Notes under the pieces: model-generated | What the model saw: the letters and a program-made list of their open reading frames with translations, nothing else | The model's database searches: none | What the model was told of the DNA's origin: nothing | In this document: positions 31,326 to 40,204 of the stretch, piece by piece | Numbering within the stretch: the stretch's first letter is position 1 | How the letters are laid out: each line of letters opens with the position of its first letter | Position numbers and translations under genes: made by a program | Assembly (NCBI GenBank): GCA_019623805.1 | Contig: CP053680.1 | Coordinates: forward strand, 3,326,001 to 3,390,000 | Source of the DNA: Gammaproteobacteria bacterium (ex Lamellibrachia satsuma) | GTDB taxonomy: Bacteria > Pseudomonadota > Gammaproteobacteria > Chromatiales > Chromatiaceae | Direction of reading: 5' to 3' | Length of the DNA stretch: 64,000 bases

Positions 31326-32552
31326 GTGTCTACGTCCGAGATGGAAAAGTTCCGCAGAATCGAGCGGTTGCCGCCCTATGTGTTCGCCATTGTGAATGAA
31401 CTCAAGGCAGCAGCGCGAGCGCGGGGCGAGGACATCATCGACTTCGGCATGGGCAATCCGGATCAGCCGACCCCTCAGCACATTGTCGACAAGCTCTGCG
31501 AAGCGGCCAATCGCAAGGATACCCACCGTTACTCCATGTCCAAGGGTATTCCACGGTTGCGGCGGGCCATGAGTCGCTGGTACAAGAATCGTTACGACGT
31601 GGATCTCGATCCGGAGACCCAGGTCATCACCACTATCGGTTCCAAAGAGGGTCTGGCTCATCTTGCTCTGGCCTGCATGGGACCGGGGGACTCGGTGCTG
31701 GTGCCCAATCCTGCTTATCCTATCCACCCGTATGGATTCATCATCGCGGGTGCCGATGTACGCCATGTGCCGATGGTTGACGGTGTCGATTTCTTTGAGG
31801 AGCTGCAGCGAGCGATCAACGACTCCTGGCCCAAACCAAAGATGCTGGTGCTGAATTTTCCCGGTAATCCGACCACCCATTGTGTTGAACTCGATTTTTT
31901 CGAGAAGGTGGTGGAGATTGCCAAAGAGCATAATATCTGGGTGATCCACGACTTGGCCTATGCGGATATCGTCTTCGACGGTTACAAGGCGCCGTCGATA
32001 CTGCAGATACCCGGCGCTGAAGAGATCGCGGTGGAGTTTTTCTCGCTCTCAAAGAGTTACAATATGCCCGGCTGGCGCGTGGGTTTCATGTGCGGCAACA
32101 AGACCCTGGTGGCAGCGCTTTCGCGCATCAAGTCCTACCTCGATTACGGCACCTTCACCCCCATTCAGGTGGCGGCGATTGCAGCACTCGAGGGCCCCCA
32201 GGAAGCCGTGGAAGAGATACGCAATATGTATCAGAATCGGCGTGATACGCTTTGTGACGGCCTCAATAATATCGGTTGGCAGATGACTAAGCCAAAGGCG
32301 ACCATGTTTGTATGGGCGCCGATTCCCGTGTTTTATCGAGAGAAATTCAAGGATGAAGAGGGGGGTATATCCCTTGCCTTCTCCAAGAAGCTGTTGCAGG
32401 AAGCGAAGGTGGCGGTATCCCCCGGCATGGGCTTTGGCGCCCATGGAGATGATCACGTGCGCTTCGGGTTGATCGAAAACGAACATCGTACCCGACAGGC
32501 GGTACGCGGCATTCGCGACATGTTTCGTCGTGATGGCCTTATCAGTAACTAG
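31326..32552 (+). CDS. alaC: AlaC-type aminotransferase (glutamate-pyruvate)
   Basis: 408 residues, fold-type I PLP enzyme. [13 protein letters not shown] near the N-terminus, [41 protein letters not shown] and the PLP Lys in [15 protein letters not shown]. This set is that of AlaC/YfdZ, which makes alanine from pyruvate; in this genomic place (before hom) it is common in gamma- and betaproteobacteria. GTG start at 31326, five bases after AGAGG. Related DAP- or methionine-aminotransferases cannot be fully excluded. Confidence 0.85.
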   Translation: MSTSEMEKFRRIERLPPYVFAIVNELKAAARARGEDIIDFGMGNPDQPTPQHIVDKLCEAANRKDTHRYSMSKGIPRLRRAMSRWYKNRYDVDLDPETQVITTIGSKEGLAHLALACMGPGDSVLVPNPAYPIHPYGFIIAGADVRHVPMVDGVDFFEELQRAINDSWPKPKMLVLNFPGNPTTHCVELDFFEKVVEIAKEHNIWVIHDLAYADIVFDGYKAPSILQIPGAEEIAVEFFSLSKSYNMPGWRVGFMCGNKTLVAALSRIKSYLDYGTFTPIQVAAIAALEGPQEAVEEIRNMYQNRRDTLCDGLNNIGWQMTKPKATMFVWAPIPVFYREKFKDEEGGISLAFSKKLLQEAKVAVSPGMGFGAHGDDHVRFGLIENEHRTRQAVRGIRDMFRRDGLISN

Positions 32553-32583
32553 GACTGTTAACAGGCCCTAAGGAGAAATAACG

Positions 32584-33897
32584 TTGAATCCGGTCAAAGT
32601 TGGTTTGTTGGGACTGGGCACTGTGGGTGGTGGCACGCTGAATGTGTTGACCCGCAATGCACAAGAGATTGCCCGTCGTGCCGGACGCGGTATCCAGATT
32701 ACACATGCGGCAGCCAAGTTCTACAACCCTGAGGGTCTGCTCGGACTGGATCAGGTTGAGGTCTGTGATGATGCCTTCGCGGTGGTTGACAATCCGGAGG
32801 TGGAGATCATCATTGAATTGATCGGTGGTTACTCCCCGGCCCGGGAACTGGTGCTCAAGGCGATCGAGAACGGCAAACACGTGGTAACTGCCAACAAGGC
32901 ACTGATCGCAATGCATGGCAACGAGATCTTCGAAGCGGCGCAGAAGAAGGGGGTCACCGTCGCCTTCGAGGCTGGCGTGGCAGGCGGTATACCGATCATC
33001 AAGGCGGTGCGTGAAGGATTGGCGGGGAACCGCATCGAGTGGATTGCCGGCATCATCAACGGCACCGGTAACTTTATACTCACCGAGATGCGGGACAAGG
33101 GGCGTGATTTCGACGATGTGTTGAAAGAGGCCCAGGCACTGGGTTATGCCGAGGCCGATCCCACCTTCGACGTGGAGGGCATAGACGCAGCCCACAAGCT
33201 GACTATTCTCGCTTCCATCGCGTTTGGCGTGCCTCTGCAGTTCGACAAGACCTATACCGAAGGGATTGCCAAAATCGAACGGCAGGATGTGGAGTATGCG
33301 GAAGAGTTGGGATACCGCATCAAACATCTGGGTGTGACCCGCAAGACCGGGAAGGGCATCGAGCTGCGGGTTCATCCCACCATGATTCCTGAACGGCGAC
33401 TCATCGCCAACGTGGATGGTGTGATGAACGCCGTACTTGTGATGGGCGATGCCGTGGGGCCGACCCTCTACTACGGCGCCGGTGCGGGTGCTGAGCCTAC
33501 TGCCTCGGCGGTGGTGGCGGATGTGGTTGATATAGTGCGCGCGCTCACGACCGATCCTGAGAACCGGGTGCCGCATCTGGCCTTCCAGCCCGATGAGCTT
33601 TCCGACCATCCGATCCTGTCGATGGAGGAGGTGCAGACCGCCTACTATCTGCGTATGACCGTGGATGACAAACCCGGTGTGGTGGCGGCTATTGCCGGTA
33701 TCCTCGGTGATGCCGGGATCAGCATCGAAGCGATTCAGCAGAAAGAGCCCGCAGAAGGGGAGACCCGCGTGCCGTTGGTGATGTTGAGCCATCGCGTGGA
33801 AGAACGGCAGATGAACCAGGCCATCGAGGCGATAGAGGCCCTGGATGCGGTTGCCGGAGAGGTGATGCGCATTCGTGTGGAGCAGTTGGACGGCTGA
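32584..33897 (+). CDS. hom: Homoserine dehydrogenase
   Basis: 437 residues. NAD(P) loop GLLGLGTVGGG; catalytic core ANKALIAMHG, FEAGVAGGIPIIKA, INGTGNFILTEM and AEADPTFDVEGIDAAHKL; C-terminal ACT domain (about 350-430; RMTVDDKPGVVAAIAGILGD) for feedback control by threonine. Commits aspartate semialdehyde to threonine and methionine. TTG start with AAGGAG eight bases before; 31 bases after alaC. thrC does not follow here. Confidence 0.97.
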   Translation: MNPVKVGLLGLGTVGGGTLNVLTRNAQEIARRAGRGIQITHAAAKFYNPEGLLGLDQVEVCDDAFAVVDNPEVEIIIELIGGYSPARELVLKAIENGKHVVTANKALIAMHGNEIFEAAQKKGVTVAFEAGVAGGIPIIKAVREGLAGNRIEWIAGIINGTGNFILTEMRDKGRDFDDVLKEAQALGYAEADPTFDVEGIDAAHKLTILASIAFGVPLQFDKTYTEGIAKIERQDVEYAEELGYRIKHLGVTRKTGKGIELRVHPTMIPERRLIANVDGVMNAVLVMGDAVGPTLYYGAGAGAEPTASAVVADVVDIVRALTTDPENRVPHLAFQPDELSDHPILSMEEVQTAYYLRMTVDDKPGVVAAIAGILGDAGISIEAIQQKEPAEGETRVPLVMLSHRVEERQMNQAIEAIEALDAVAGEVMRIRVEQLDG

Positions 33898-33924
33898 TTT
33901 GTGTAACGCCACGGTCTGCTACTG

Positions 33925-34959
33925 ATGGTGGTAACCCTGCATCTGCTGTTGCCCGGTCTGCTCGGACCAATGCCGTCGTTCAAGGCGGCGGGGTGCGAGG
34001 TGGGTGTTCCGGTGCTGGAGCGGATTCTGGCACGCGCTGACCAGGAGGAGACGCCTGGTCACGATCTCTCGACCACCCTGTTTTCCCTATTCGGTATGGC
34101 GGCCCAGCCAGGCCGGGATCTGCCTGAGGGCGCGGTTAACTACCTTGGGAGCGGCGGGACCCCGGGTGAAACCTGCTGGCTGCGCGCCGATCCAGTACAC
34201 TTGTGCCCGGACCGGGATCGCCTGCTGCTCTTCAACCCGGAACTGCTCGATGTTGAACAGGCTGAGGCGGATGAGATTTCTGGCCAAATCAATGCGCATT
34301 TTGCCGAAGATGGTCTTCGTCTGGAAACACCCTTACCGGCGCACTGGTATCTGCACATGGAAAAATGTCCCGATCTGGTTACCACCAGTCTGGAACAGGT
34401 GGTGGGTCGGAATATCGACGCTTTCCTGCCGAGTGGCCCGGACGCTGCCAAATGGCGTGCCCTGAGCAACGAAATCCAGATGCTGCTTTTCAATGCGCCG
34501 CTGAATCAACGGCGCGAGGCTTTGGGGAGGTTGACTATCAATGGTCTCTGGCTCTCCGGGGTGGGAACTCTGCCCAGTCTGGAGAAGGCGCCCTTTGAAA
34601 GGATCTTTGGCGAAGATCCCACCTGCCGGGGATTGGCTCAACTGGCAGGTATACAGCCACAGGTGATTCCCGATAACCTGGCTGATGCCTGGTCCGGAGA
34701 GGGTGAGGTACTGCTGAGTGTCACAAACCTTCTGCCGCCTGTCCTGAACGCCGACCCATTTCACTGGGCCGAACAGTTGACAAGGCTGGATGGGAAGTTG
34801 CAGCGGCTGATCGGATCGCTAAATGGACAGCAAAATGCCCGGCTCCATGTCTATCCCTGCAACGGCAAGCGCTATACGCTGCGGAAAACACACCGCTATC
34901 GTTTTTGGCGCCACAGCCGGCCTATCGCCAATCTTTTGGACAGGAATCAAAATGGGTGA
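33925..34959 (+). CDS. RpfE-type conserved protein (COG4255-like)
   Basis: 344 residues. LLLPGLLGPMPSF at the N-terminus, PVHLCPDRDRLLLF, LPAHWYLHMEKCPDLVTTSLEQVVGRNIDAFLPSG (about 138-172), NEIQMLLFNAPLNQRRE and INGLWLSGVGTLP fit the RpfE-type family, often annotated as phosphoglycerate-mutase-like with no demonstrated enzyme activity. No signal peptide. Its stop overlaps the next gene by eight bases. Function unknown. Confidence 0.7.
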   Translation: MVVTLHLLLPGLLGPMPSFKAAGCEVGVPVLERILARADQEETPGHDLSTTLFSLFGMAAQPGRDLPEGAVNYLGSGGTPGETCWLRADPVHLCPDRDRLLLFNPELLDVEQAEADEISGQINAHFAEDGLRLETPLPAHWYLHMEKCPDLVTTSLEQVVGRNIDAFLPSGPDAAKWRALSNEIQMLLFNAPLNQRREALGRLTINGLWLSGVGTLPSLEKAPFERIFGEDPTCRGLAQLAGIQPQVIPDNLADAWSGEGEVLLSVTNLLPPVLNADPFHWAEQLTRLDGKLQRLIGSLNGQQNARLHVYPCNGKRYTLRKTHRYRFWRHSRPIANLLDRNQNG

Positions 34960-35335
34960 ATTGATCAATAGTATGCACCACGTCAGCCTGATCGTGGCTG
35001 ATACATCCCGAGCGCTTGGCTTCTACGGTGACCTGTTGGGGCTTGAAGTGGATGAATCCCGCCCTGATCTGGGTTATCCAGGCGTCTGGCTGCAGGTGGG
35101 CAGGCAACAGATCCACCTGCTGGAATTGCCCAATCCTGATCCCCTGGAAGGGAGACCCGAGCACGGTGGCAGAGATCGTCATCTGGCGCTGGTTGTCAGC
35201 GATCTCGACCGGTTGGAATCCCAACTCGATCAGGCGGGCATAACCTACACTGTAAGTCGCTCCGGACGGCGGGCCCTCTTCTGTCGTGATCCTGATCAAA
35301 ATGCATTGGAGTTTGTCGAGTCCCCTTCAGCCTGA
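34952..35335 (+). CDS. VOC/glyoxalase-family protein
   Basis: 127 residues with the paired beta-alpha-beta-beta-beta units of the vicinal oxygen chelate fold. MHHVSLIVADTSRALGFYGDLLGLEV holds the first metal His; RHLALVVSDLDRLE and CRDPDQNALEFVE provide a second His and the C-terminal Glu. Substrate unknown (glyoxalase, dioxygenase or resistance branch). ATG at 34952 overlaps the RpfE-type gene, with AGGA six bases before. Confidence 0.85.
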   Translation: MGELINSMHHVSLIVADTSRALGFYGDLLGLEVDESRPDLGYPGVWLQVGRQQIHLLELPNPDPLEGRPEHGGRDRHLALVVSDLDRLESQLDQAGITYTVSRSGRRALFCRDPDQNALEFVESPSA

Positions 35336-35381
35336 TTATCCGAGAGGCGGCCTCCGGTCTTACCACTTTTACTCTTAGAGC

Positions 35382-35442
35382 GTAGGGTGCGCCGCGCGCA
35401 CCGGAACGGGCAGCAATCAGGGTGCGCACGACAGACCCTACA
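35382..35442. repeat. Dispersed palindromic repeat, family E
   Basis: GTAGGGTGCGCCGCGCGCAC and the opposing GGTGCGCAC...CCCTAC form a 61-base imperfect inverted repeat. Lies between the convergent VOC gene and pdsS-like kinase gene. Only one copy was found in the window, but its form matches the other families. Confidence 0.6.
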
Positions 35443-35466
35443 GATGACCATCCATATTGCTGCACA

Positions 35467-37548
35467 CTATCGTGGTCCGGTGCGGGTCGCCAATACAAGA
35501 CTCACCGAAACCCCATCCCCGGACTTCAGGTTTTCGGCGCTGGCACATCCCTGGTGAAACTCACCGATCAATCGCACAAGATAGAGACCGAGTCCTAGAT
35601 GGGTCAAATCGCTGGTGTGGGGGCGGACAGAAACCATGGAGTCGAAGAGATGGCGTTGCATGGTCTCAGGCAGGGGTGGTCCCTGATTGATGACGCTGAG
35701 ACGGACGCTGTCTCCGGTCTCCTGCGTCACCGAGAGTGTCAGAGGCGTGCCTGACAGGTGGAAATCCACTGCGTTGCTGACAAGCTTGTCCAGAGCCTGC
35801 ACGATGAGTTCCGGAGCGGCGTTGATTACCACCGGATTGTCTGGGAGTCGGGTTTTGATGGTGACTTCAGGATAGGTGACGGCATAATTGTTCCGCATTA
35901 CCCCCACCAGTTCCACCAGATCCAAAGGCGCTTTTTCCGCCTGCTGCAAGGTCTGCTCAAGCCGGGTCGCCTCACGCATGCGGTCGAGAATCAGGGTCAG
36001 TCTGTCGATACCCTCTGTGGCGCGCGACAGATAACGTGTCCGGGCCGACGGATCCTCATCATGCGCCAGGTTTTCCAGGGACGATTTTACCATTGCCAGC
36101 GGGGTGCGGAATTCGTGGGAGAGCCGTGACGCCATTGCCTCGAGGTAACGGTTGTACTCTTGTAACCGCTCCAGCACACTGCTGAAACTGCGGCCGAGAT
36201 CGCCGATCTCATCTGCTGTTTTCTCATGCCTGAGACCGTGCAAAATACGCCCGTCTGGACTGACGGCATCCTCTACCCGGTTATGCAGGCGACGGATGCG
36301 TCCGGTGAGAAGGGTGGCAAACCCGAGCAGTAGACCACCGGTGATCAGGAACAGTATCAGGGTGATCTGAAATATCCCCTTCAGGGCCTGCTGCTGCATG
36401 GTGAGGATGCGCTGGGTGGTCTGTTCCATGACCACTGCACCGGTCACACCGGTGTCTCCCTTGATCGGGTAGGCGGCTGAAAGTACCACTGTCGACGCAT
36501 CACCGGCGCGGCGTCGATGCACTGTCGGATTGCCCAGTAGTGCCTGGCGGATTTCAGGGCCATCAAGTTTTGCGGCATACTCCTGGTCGTCCAGAAAGTC
36601 GCTATCGGGTAGTGGCAGGATCAGGTTCAATATGCCGGTAAGCAGCCCTTTTTGTTGGGTGTTTGGTGTTCTCCCGGGAGCAAGATGGCCATTCTGTCCG
36701 ATTACCCACTGTTGCCGGTTGATGACGCGGATGCGGCTCTCCTGATAAACGAAGCTGGCCAGCACTGTTTCCACATCTTCATTTGACGTGACGACAAAAG
36801 CCAGAGACTCGGGGAGCATCAGGCCGGAGGTGGAGGCAGTCGTTGTCGATGTCCCATCTGCCTCCCCATCCCAATCAAACAAGGCCAGAGAGAGGCGCTG
36901 TTTGAACAGGCTGTGTGGGATGCGCAACTCAAGGTTGTAACCTGTTTTCGTCTCCTGCCACTCCCCCCTGATGAGAGGCTGGCGGGGGGCGCCTGCCAGT
37001 GGTTCAGCAGTCACCCAGCCAGGGGCAGCGGTGCTGACTTGAAAATATGCGATCTCTCCACTATCACCGATAAGGGCGATCCGCAGGTGGTCTCCCACGT
37101 CTATGCGATTATCCGTTGGGGATGGGTAGATCACAGTCTTGTCTTTTGCCTGCAGCATCAGATAGAGATCGCCCTCATAGATGCCCATCAACAGGGAGAA
37201 AGCAGCAGCCTTTAGGTCTGTCTCACTGGAGCGGAAATAGTGCTTCTGCTCCAGCAGGGTTCTCCAGTCGTCTGTGTAACCGTCAAGCAGGATCGGCTGT
37301 GTGAGGCGATGAGCGTAGAGAATCGAAACGGGATTTTGCGGGTCTGCAGGAATGGTCGGTAAGCTGGAGGATTGGCTGAGCAGATTGGCAATGAGTTCGG
37401 CCCGGCCCAGTAGCACCTCTTCCTGGGAGGCGCGGAGAAAGGACTCGGTCTCGATGACATAGCGGTAACCAGCCCAGGGGATGGCCAGCAGGGTGAGGGA
37501 GACGAGCAGCAGTTTGAAACGCAGTCCCTGATAGAATCGCCGTCGCAT
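35467..37548 (-). CDS. Dedicated sortase-system sensor histidine kinase (PdsS-like)
   Basis: 693 residues. Membrane segments at about 8-28 and 387-409 enclose a large extracytoplasmic sensor region; HAMP-like segment, HisKA with the phospho-acceptor H478 (LSHEFRTPLAMV), and HATPase_c with SNAVDFHLSG (N box) and GLGLYLVRLIG (G box). Length, sensor size and its place next to the response regulator, OmpA-like protein, VIT/vWA substrate and class GN sortase identify the kinase of the proteobacterial dedicated sortase system. Six bases follow the upstream regulator stop, so the two are one operon. Signal unknown. Confidence 0.85.
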   Translation of the reverse strand: MRRRFYQGLRFKLLLVSLTLLAIPWAGYRYVIETESFLRASQEEVLLGRAELIANLLSQSSSLPTIPADPQNPVSILYAHRLTQPILLDGYTDDWRTLLEQKHYFRSSETDLKAAAFSLLMGIYEGDLYLMLQAKDKTVIYPSPTDNRIDVGDHLRIALIGDSGEIAYFQVSTAAPGWVTAEPLAGAPRQPLIRGEWQETKTGYNLELRIPHSLFKQRLSLALFDWDGEADGTSTTTASTSGLMLPESLAFVVTSNEDVETVLASFVYQESRIRVINRQQWVIGQNGHLAPGRTPNTQQKGLLTGILNLILPLPDSDFLDDQEYAAKLDGPEIRQALLGNPTVHRRRAGDASTVVLSAAYPIKGDTGVTGAVVMEQTTQRILTMQQQALKGIFQITLILFLITGGLLLGFATLLTGRIRRLHNRVEDAVSPDGRILHGLRHEKTADEIGDLGRSFSSVLERLQEYNRYLEAMASRLSHEFRTPLAMVKSSLENLAHDEDPSARTRYLSRATEGIDRLTLILDRMREATRLEQTLQQAEKAPLDLVELVGVMRNNYAVTYPEVTIKTRLPDNPVVINAAPELIVQALDKLVSNAVDFHLSGTPLTLSVTQETGDSVRLSVINQGPPLPETMQRHLFDSMVSVRPHTSDLTHLGLGLYLVRLIGEFHQGCASAENLKSGDGVSVSLVLATRTGPR

Positions 37549-37554
37549 TTTTGA

Positions 37555-38253
37555 TCAGCTGCCTGGCTGATGCCAGCGGTAGCCGGCGCCGTAGACTGCC
37601 TCGATAGCGTCGAACTGGTCATCTACCTGCTGAAACTTGCGGCGTATGCGTTTGATGTGAGTGCTGATGCTGCTGGCGTCCACCAAAATGCTGGCGTCAT
37701 CCATCAGTTGATCACGGTTACGCACATGACCGGGAAAACGTACCAGAGAGTGGGTAAGCCAGAATTCCGTGACGGTCAGGTCGACCGCTTGCGCCTTCCA
37801 CGCTGTGGTCAGGCGATCTATATCCAGTTGCAGATCACCGCGTTGCAGAACCTGGTTTTCAGCTACCGGTTTCTCCATGGCGCGCATGCGGCGGAAGAGG
37901 GCGGCGATGCGGGCAGACAGGTGGGGCAGGCTGATCTCTTTGGTGAGGTAGTCGTCGGCGCCCAGGCGTAATCCCGCAACCGTATCGAAGTCGTCATCCC
38001 GGGCGGTTAGGAAGATGATCGGCAGTGTCGATGAGCGGGCACGCAGTTCACGGCAGAGTTCAAAGCCGCCATCGATCTCATCATTGAGACCGATATCGAG
38101 AATAACCAGGTCGGGCAAACAGTTTGCAAACGCGGTTGAGGCCGTCTGCCGGGAATCGAACCCTGTCACCTGATAACCCTGCCGGGAGAGAAAGTCGACA
38201 TAGTTGTCCCGGATGACGGCTTCATCTTCGACGATGGCGATCTGTTTTGGCAT
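37555..38253 (-). CDS. Dedicated sortase-system response regulator (PdsR-like)
   Basis: 232 residues, OmpR/PhoB class. Receiver domain with acidic pocket VEDE and phospho-acceptor D53 (LVILDIGLNDE), then TARDD and the conserved K in YLTKEI. Winged-helix DNA-binding domain from about 135 (LTVTEFWLTHSL, HIKRIRRKFQQVD, VYGAGYRW). First gene of the kinase operon. Its targets are presumably the divergent pds structural genes (inference). Confidence 0.88.
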   Translation of the reverse strand: MPKQIAIVEDEAVIRDNYVDFLSRQGYQVTGFDSRQTASTAFANCLPDLVILDIGLNDEIDGGFELCRELRARSSTLPIIFLTARDDDFDTVAGLRLGADDYLTKEISLPHLSARIAALFRRMRAMEKPVAENQVLQRGDLQLDIDRLTTAWKAQAVDLTVTEFWLTHSLVRFPGHVRNRDQLMDDASILVDASSISTHIKRIRRKFQQVDDQFDAIEAVYGAGYRWHQPGS

Positions 38254-38436
38254 CTGCTTTTCGGCCTTAGGTGATTACCAATGGGGGGTTGGGTTATTAC
38301 GCATAGACATCCTGACCTGAAAATATATCCTGATTAATAGGACTTTCGGTAATAAAAAAGATACCACGAAAGCGTGTACTACAGGCTCCTGACGAAATCA
38401 CCGTTGTAGTGGAGCCTGAATAAGGGGATCCTCGAC

Positions 38437-38625
38437 ATGATTGAACAAACCACCGGCCATCAGGCATCGGTATATTGGGTCAGCTCGCTCTTTGCGGATG
38501 CAGGCTGGTATTTCAAGGACGAGGACAACCCAAGCCACGGGCCGTATATCGATGAGGCTCATGCGTTGGAGGCGGCCCGTGAGGGTGAAGCCTCGTCCGA
38601 TTCGGCCCCGCCAACTAGCGTCTGA
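38437..38625 (+). CDS. 62-residue protein of unknown function
   Basis: Small soluble acidic protein; central motif WYFKDEDNPSHGPYIDEAHALEAA has the look of a compact strand-turn-helix domain. ATG at 38437 with GGGGA eight bases upstream. Divergent from the pds regulator genes by 183 bases. Reality is supported by initiation signals, amino-acid composition and a following hairpin; family unknown. Confidence 0.5.
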   Translation: MIEQTTGHQASVYWVSSLFADAGWYFKDEDNPSHGPYIDEAHALEAAREGEASSDSAPPTSV

Positions 38626-38636
38626 CAGAACGGAAT

Positions 38637-38660
38637 ATACCAGGGTACGATCGCTGGTAT
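38637..38660. terminator. Hairpin between convergent small genes
   Basis: ATACCAG / CTGGTAT stem of seven bases with a ten-base loop, between the 62-codon gene and the HNH gene. No clear T-run; weak terminator candidate. Confidence 0.4.
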
Positions 38661-38698
38661 TGATCCAGAGAGGGTTTTCGTGCGGGTGAGACGGGATA

Positions 38699-39064
38699 TT
38701 ACTCCTGCTCTTTGAGCATGGCTGCCAAGTCCGCAAATGGATTATGGGTAGTGCTCGTTTTCGTATCGGTCGAGGTATCGCCGTATTCTGAATCGATGTG
38801 GCGTGAATGTTCGTTGTCGTGGCAATAGAGGCAAAGCAACTCCCAGTTGCTGCCGTCCAGCGGATTATTGTCGTGATTGTGATCGCGGTGATGGACAGTC
38901 AGTTCCCGCAGATTTTCGCGGGTAAACTCGCGCGCACAACGGCCGCAAACCCAGGGATACATTTTTAGCGCTCTCTCGCGGTAACCCTTCTCCCGCTCTT
39001 CCCGAGCACTGCGAGCCTGTGCAACGATGCGGTCGAGCTTGTCCGAGGAATTTTCTGATGTCAT
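38699..39064 (-). CDS. yajD: YajD-type HNH nuclease
   Basis: 121 residues from ATG 39064. A zinc-finger-like CGRC pairs with CLYCH, around the HNH core VHHRDHNHDNNPLDGSNWELL. Order and length match YajD of enterobacteria, a small HNH protein of unknown biological role. The frame runs open to 39202, but the conserved part starts at MTSENSSDK. Confidence 0.88.
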   Translation of the reverse strand: MTSENSSDKLDRIVAQARSAREEREKGYRERALKMYPWVCGRCAREFTRENLRELTVHHRDHNHDNNPLDGSNWELLCLYCHDNEHSRHIDSEYGDTSTDTKTSTTHNPFADLAAMLKEQE

Positions 39065-39338
39065 GGTCGCAGTCCAAAAATAGATGATTTGTGTTACAGC
39101 CTTAAAATAGAGTTTGTGGCTCCTTTCCATATTCGTCAAGCAGAACGTCATAGTCACCAGGCTTCCAAAAGAGCGATTTACCCACTGCCACCCTCCTGCC
39201 ATTTTTCGCCATAGCTTCGCCAGTTTTGTGCAACCGGCCTGTCACTTCGCTCGTCTGTAATACCCTCAACCCGGCGCAGGCAATGGTCTGCCGTTCTCCG
39301 CCAAGAATGGCGCGCTGGAATAATCAGAGGGAATTATC

Positions 39339-40037
39339 ATGAAAAGAAAAATGCTCAGCATAGCAATTGTGGGATTGCTCTTTGCCGCGCCACTACTGGC
39401 CAATACGGTTGAAAATGCTTCCGTAGACGATACCGGCGAACTGAAGGGGCCAGCTATCGGAATGCTGATTGGTGGTGTATTTGGCGGTCCTCCCGGTCTG
39501 GTCGTGGGTGCTATCGGTGGGGCCTTGATCGGAAAGATCGACGGGCAGAAAACAGTCTTGAGTCTACAGCAGGATCAATTGGCCGCTAGCCGTCAACATG
39601 TGCAGCAGTTGCAGCAGCATAGCGGTAGTCAGTCAGAGCAGATCGAACGCCAGGAGCGTCAGCAGCAGGAGCGGCAGCAGGCAGTGGCAGAGGGTTTCTC
39701 CTTCTGTCTGCAGTTCCGCACCGAGAGTGCCGATCTGGAACCCCGTTTTCAGCCGCAGCTCGACGCCCTGGCGGGCATGCTGAATGCCTTTCCCGGTCTT
39801 GATATCAAGATCCTCGCTTCAGCTGATCATCGTGGCAGTGATGACTACAACCGGGAGCTGTCAAAACTGAGGGCCGAAACCGTTTCCCAAAGGTTGGTTG
39901 CTGCCGGGGTGGATGCCGGACGCATTCAACACCGGATCGAGGGTGAGGGGATGGCACTCTATCCCACGGTAGATCTGGAGGGGCTCGGTTTCGATCGTTT
40001 CGTGCTGCTCTCATTTATCCCGGTAGCGGGACGATGA
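39339..40037 (+). CDS. Sortase-system OmpA-family protein (PdsO-like)
   Basis: 232 residues. Signal peptide (IVGLLFAAPLLA-NTV), a glycine-zipper membrane-type segment (about 37-67; GMLIGGVFGGPPGLVVG), a Gln-rich coiled coil (about 76-118) and an OmpA-type peptidoglycan-binding domain (about 125-228; ADHRGSDDYNRELSKLRAETV). Glycine zipper, coiled coil and OmpA-C in one protein beside the sortase substrate is the layout of the PdsO component. ATGA overlap at its 3' end with a 56-codon frame. Confidence 0.82.
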   Translation: MKRKMLSIAIVGLLFAAPLLANTVENASVDDTGELKGPAIGMLIGGVFGGPPGLVVGAIGGALIGKIDGQKTVLSLQQDQLAASRQHVQQLQQHSGSQSEQIERQERQQQERQQAVAEGFSFCLQFRTESADLEPRFQPQLDALAGMLNAFPGLDIKILASADHRGSDDYNRELSKLRAETVSQRLVAAGVDAGRIQHRIEGEGMALYPTVDLEGLGFDRFVLLSFIPVAGR

Positions 40038-40204
40038 AACGCTGTCCACAGCCTCTGAGCGAGGCATTTCTTTACGGATCGCCGGAACGGATCTCAACCC
40101 AGTCGGCCAGGTGGTTATCGGAGGAGGAGATTCGGGCGATAAAAGGAGACAACCAGCAGCGGGGAGGGTGCAAAGATGAGCCATTCACTCATGCAGGCGG
40201 GTGA
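40034..40204 (+). CDS. Possible 56-codon coupling gene between pdsO and sortase substrate
   Basis: ATG overlaps the pdsO stop (ATGA) and the frame runs through the 138-base gap, ending 29 bases inside the substrate gene. Hydrophilic product (FLYGSPERISTQSARWLSEE). It could be a real small protein or simply a translation relay to the substrate gene. Supported by position only. Confidence 0.3.
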   Translation: MKRCPQPLSEAFLYGSPERISTQSARWLSEEEIRAIKGDNQQRGGCKDEPFTHAGG

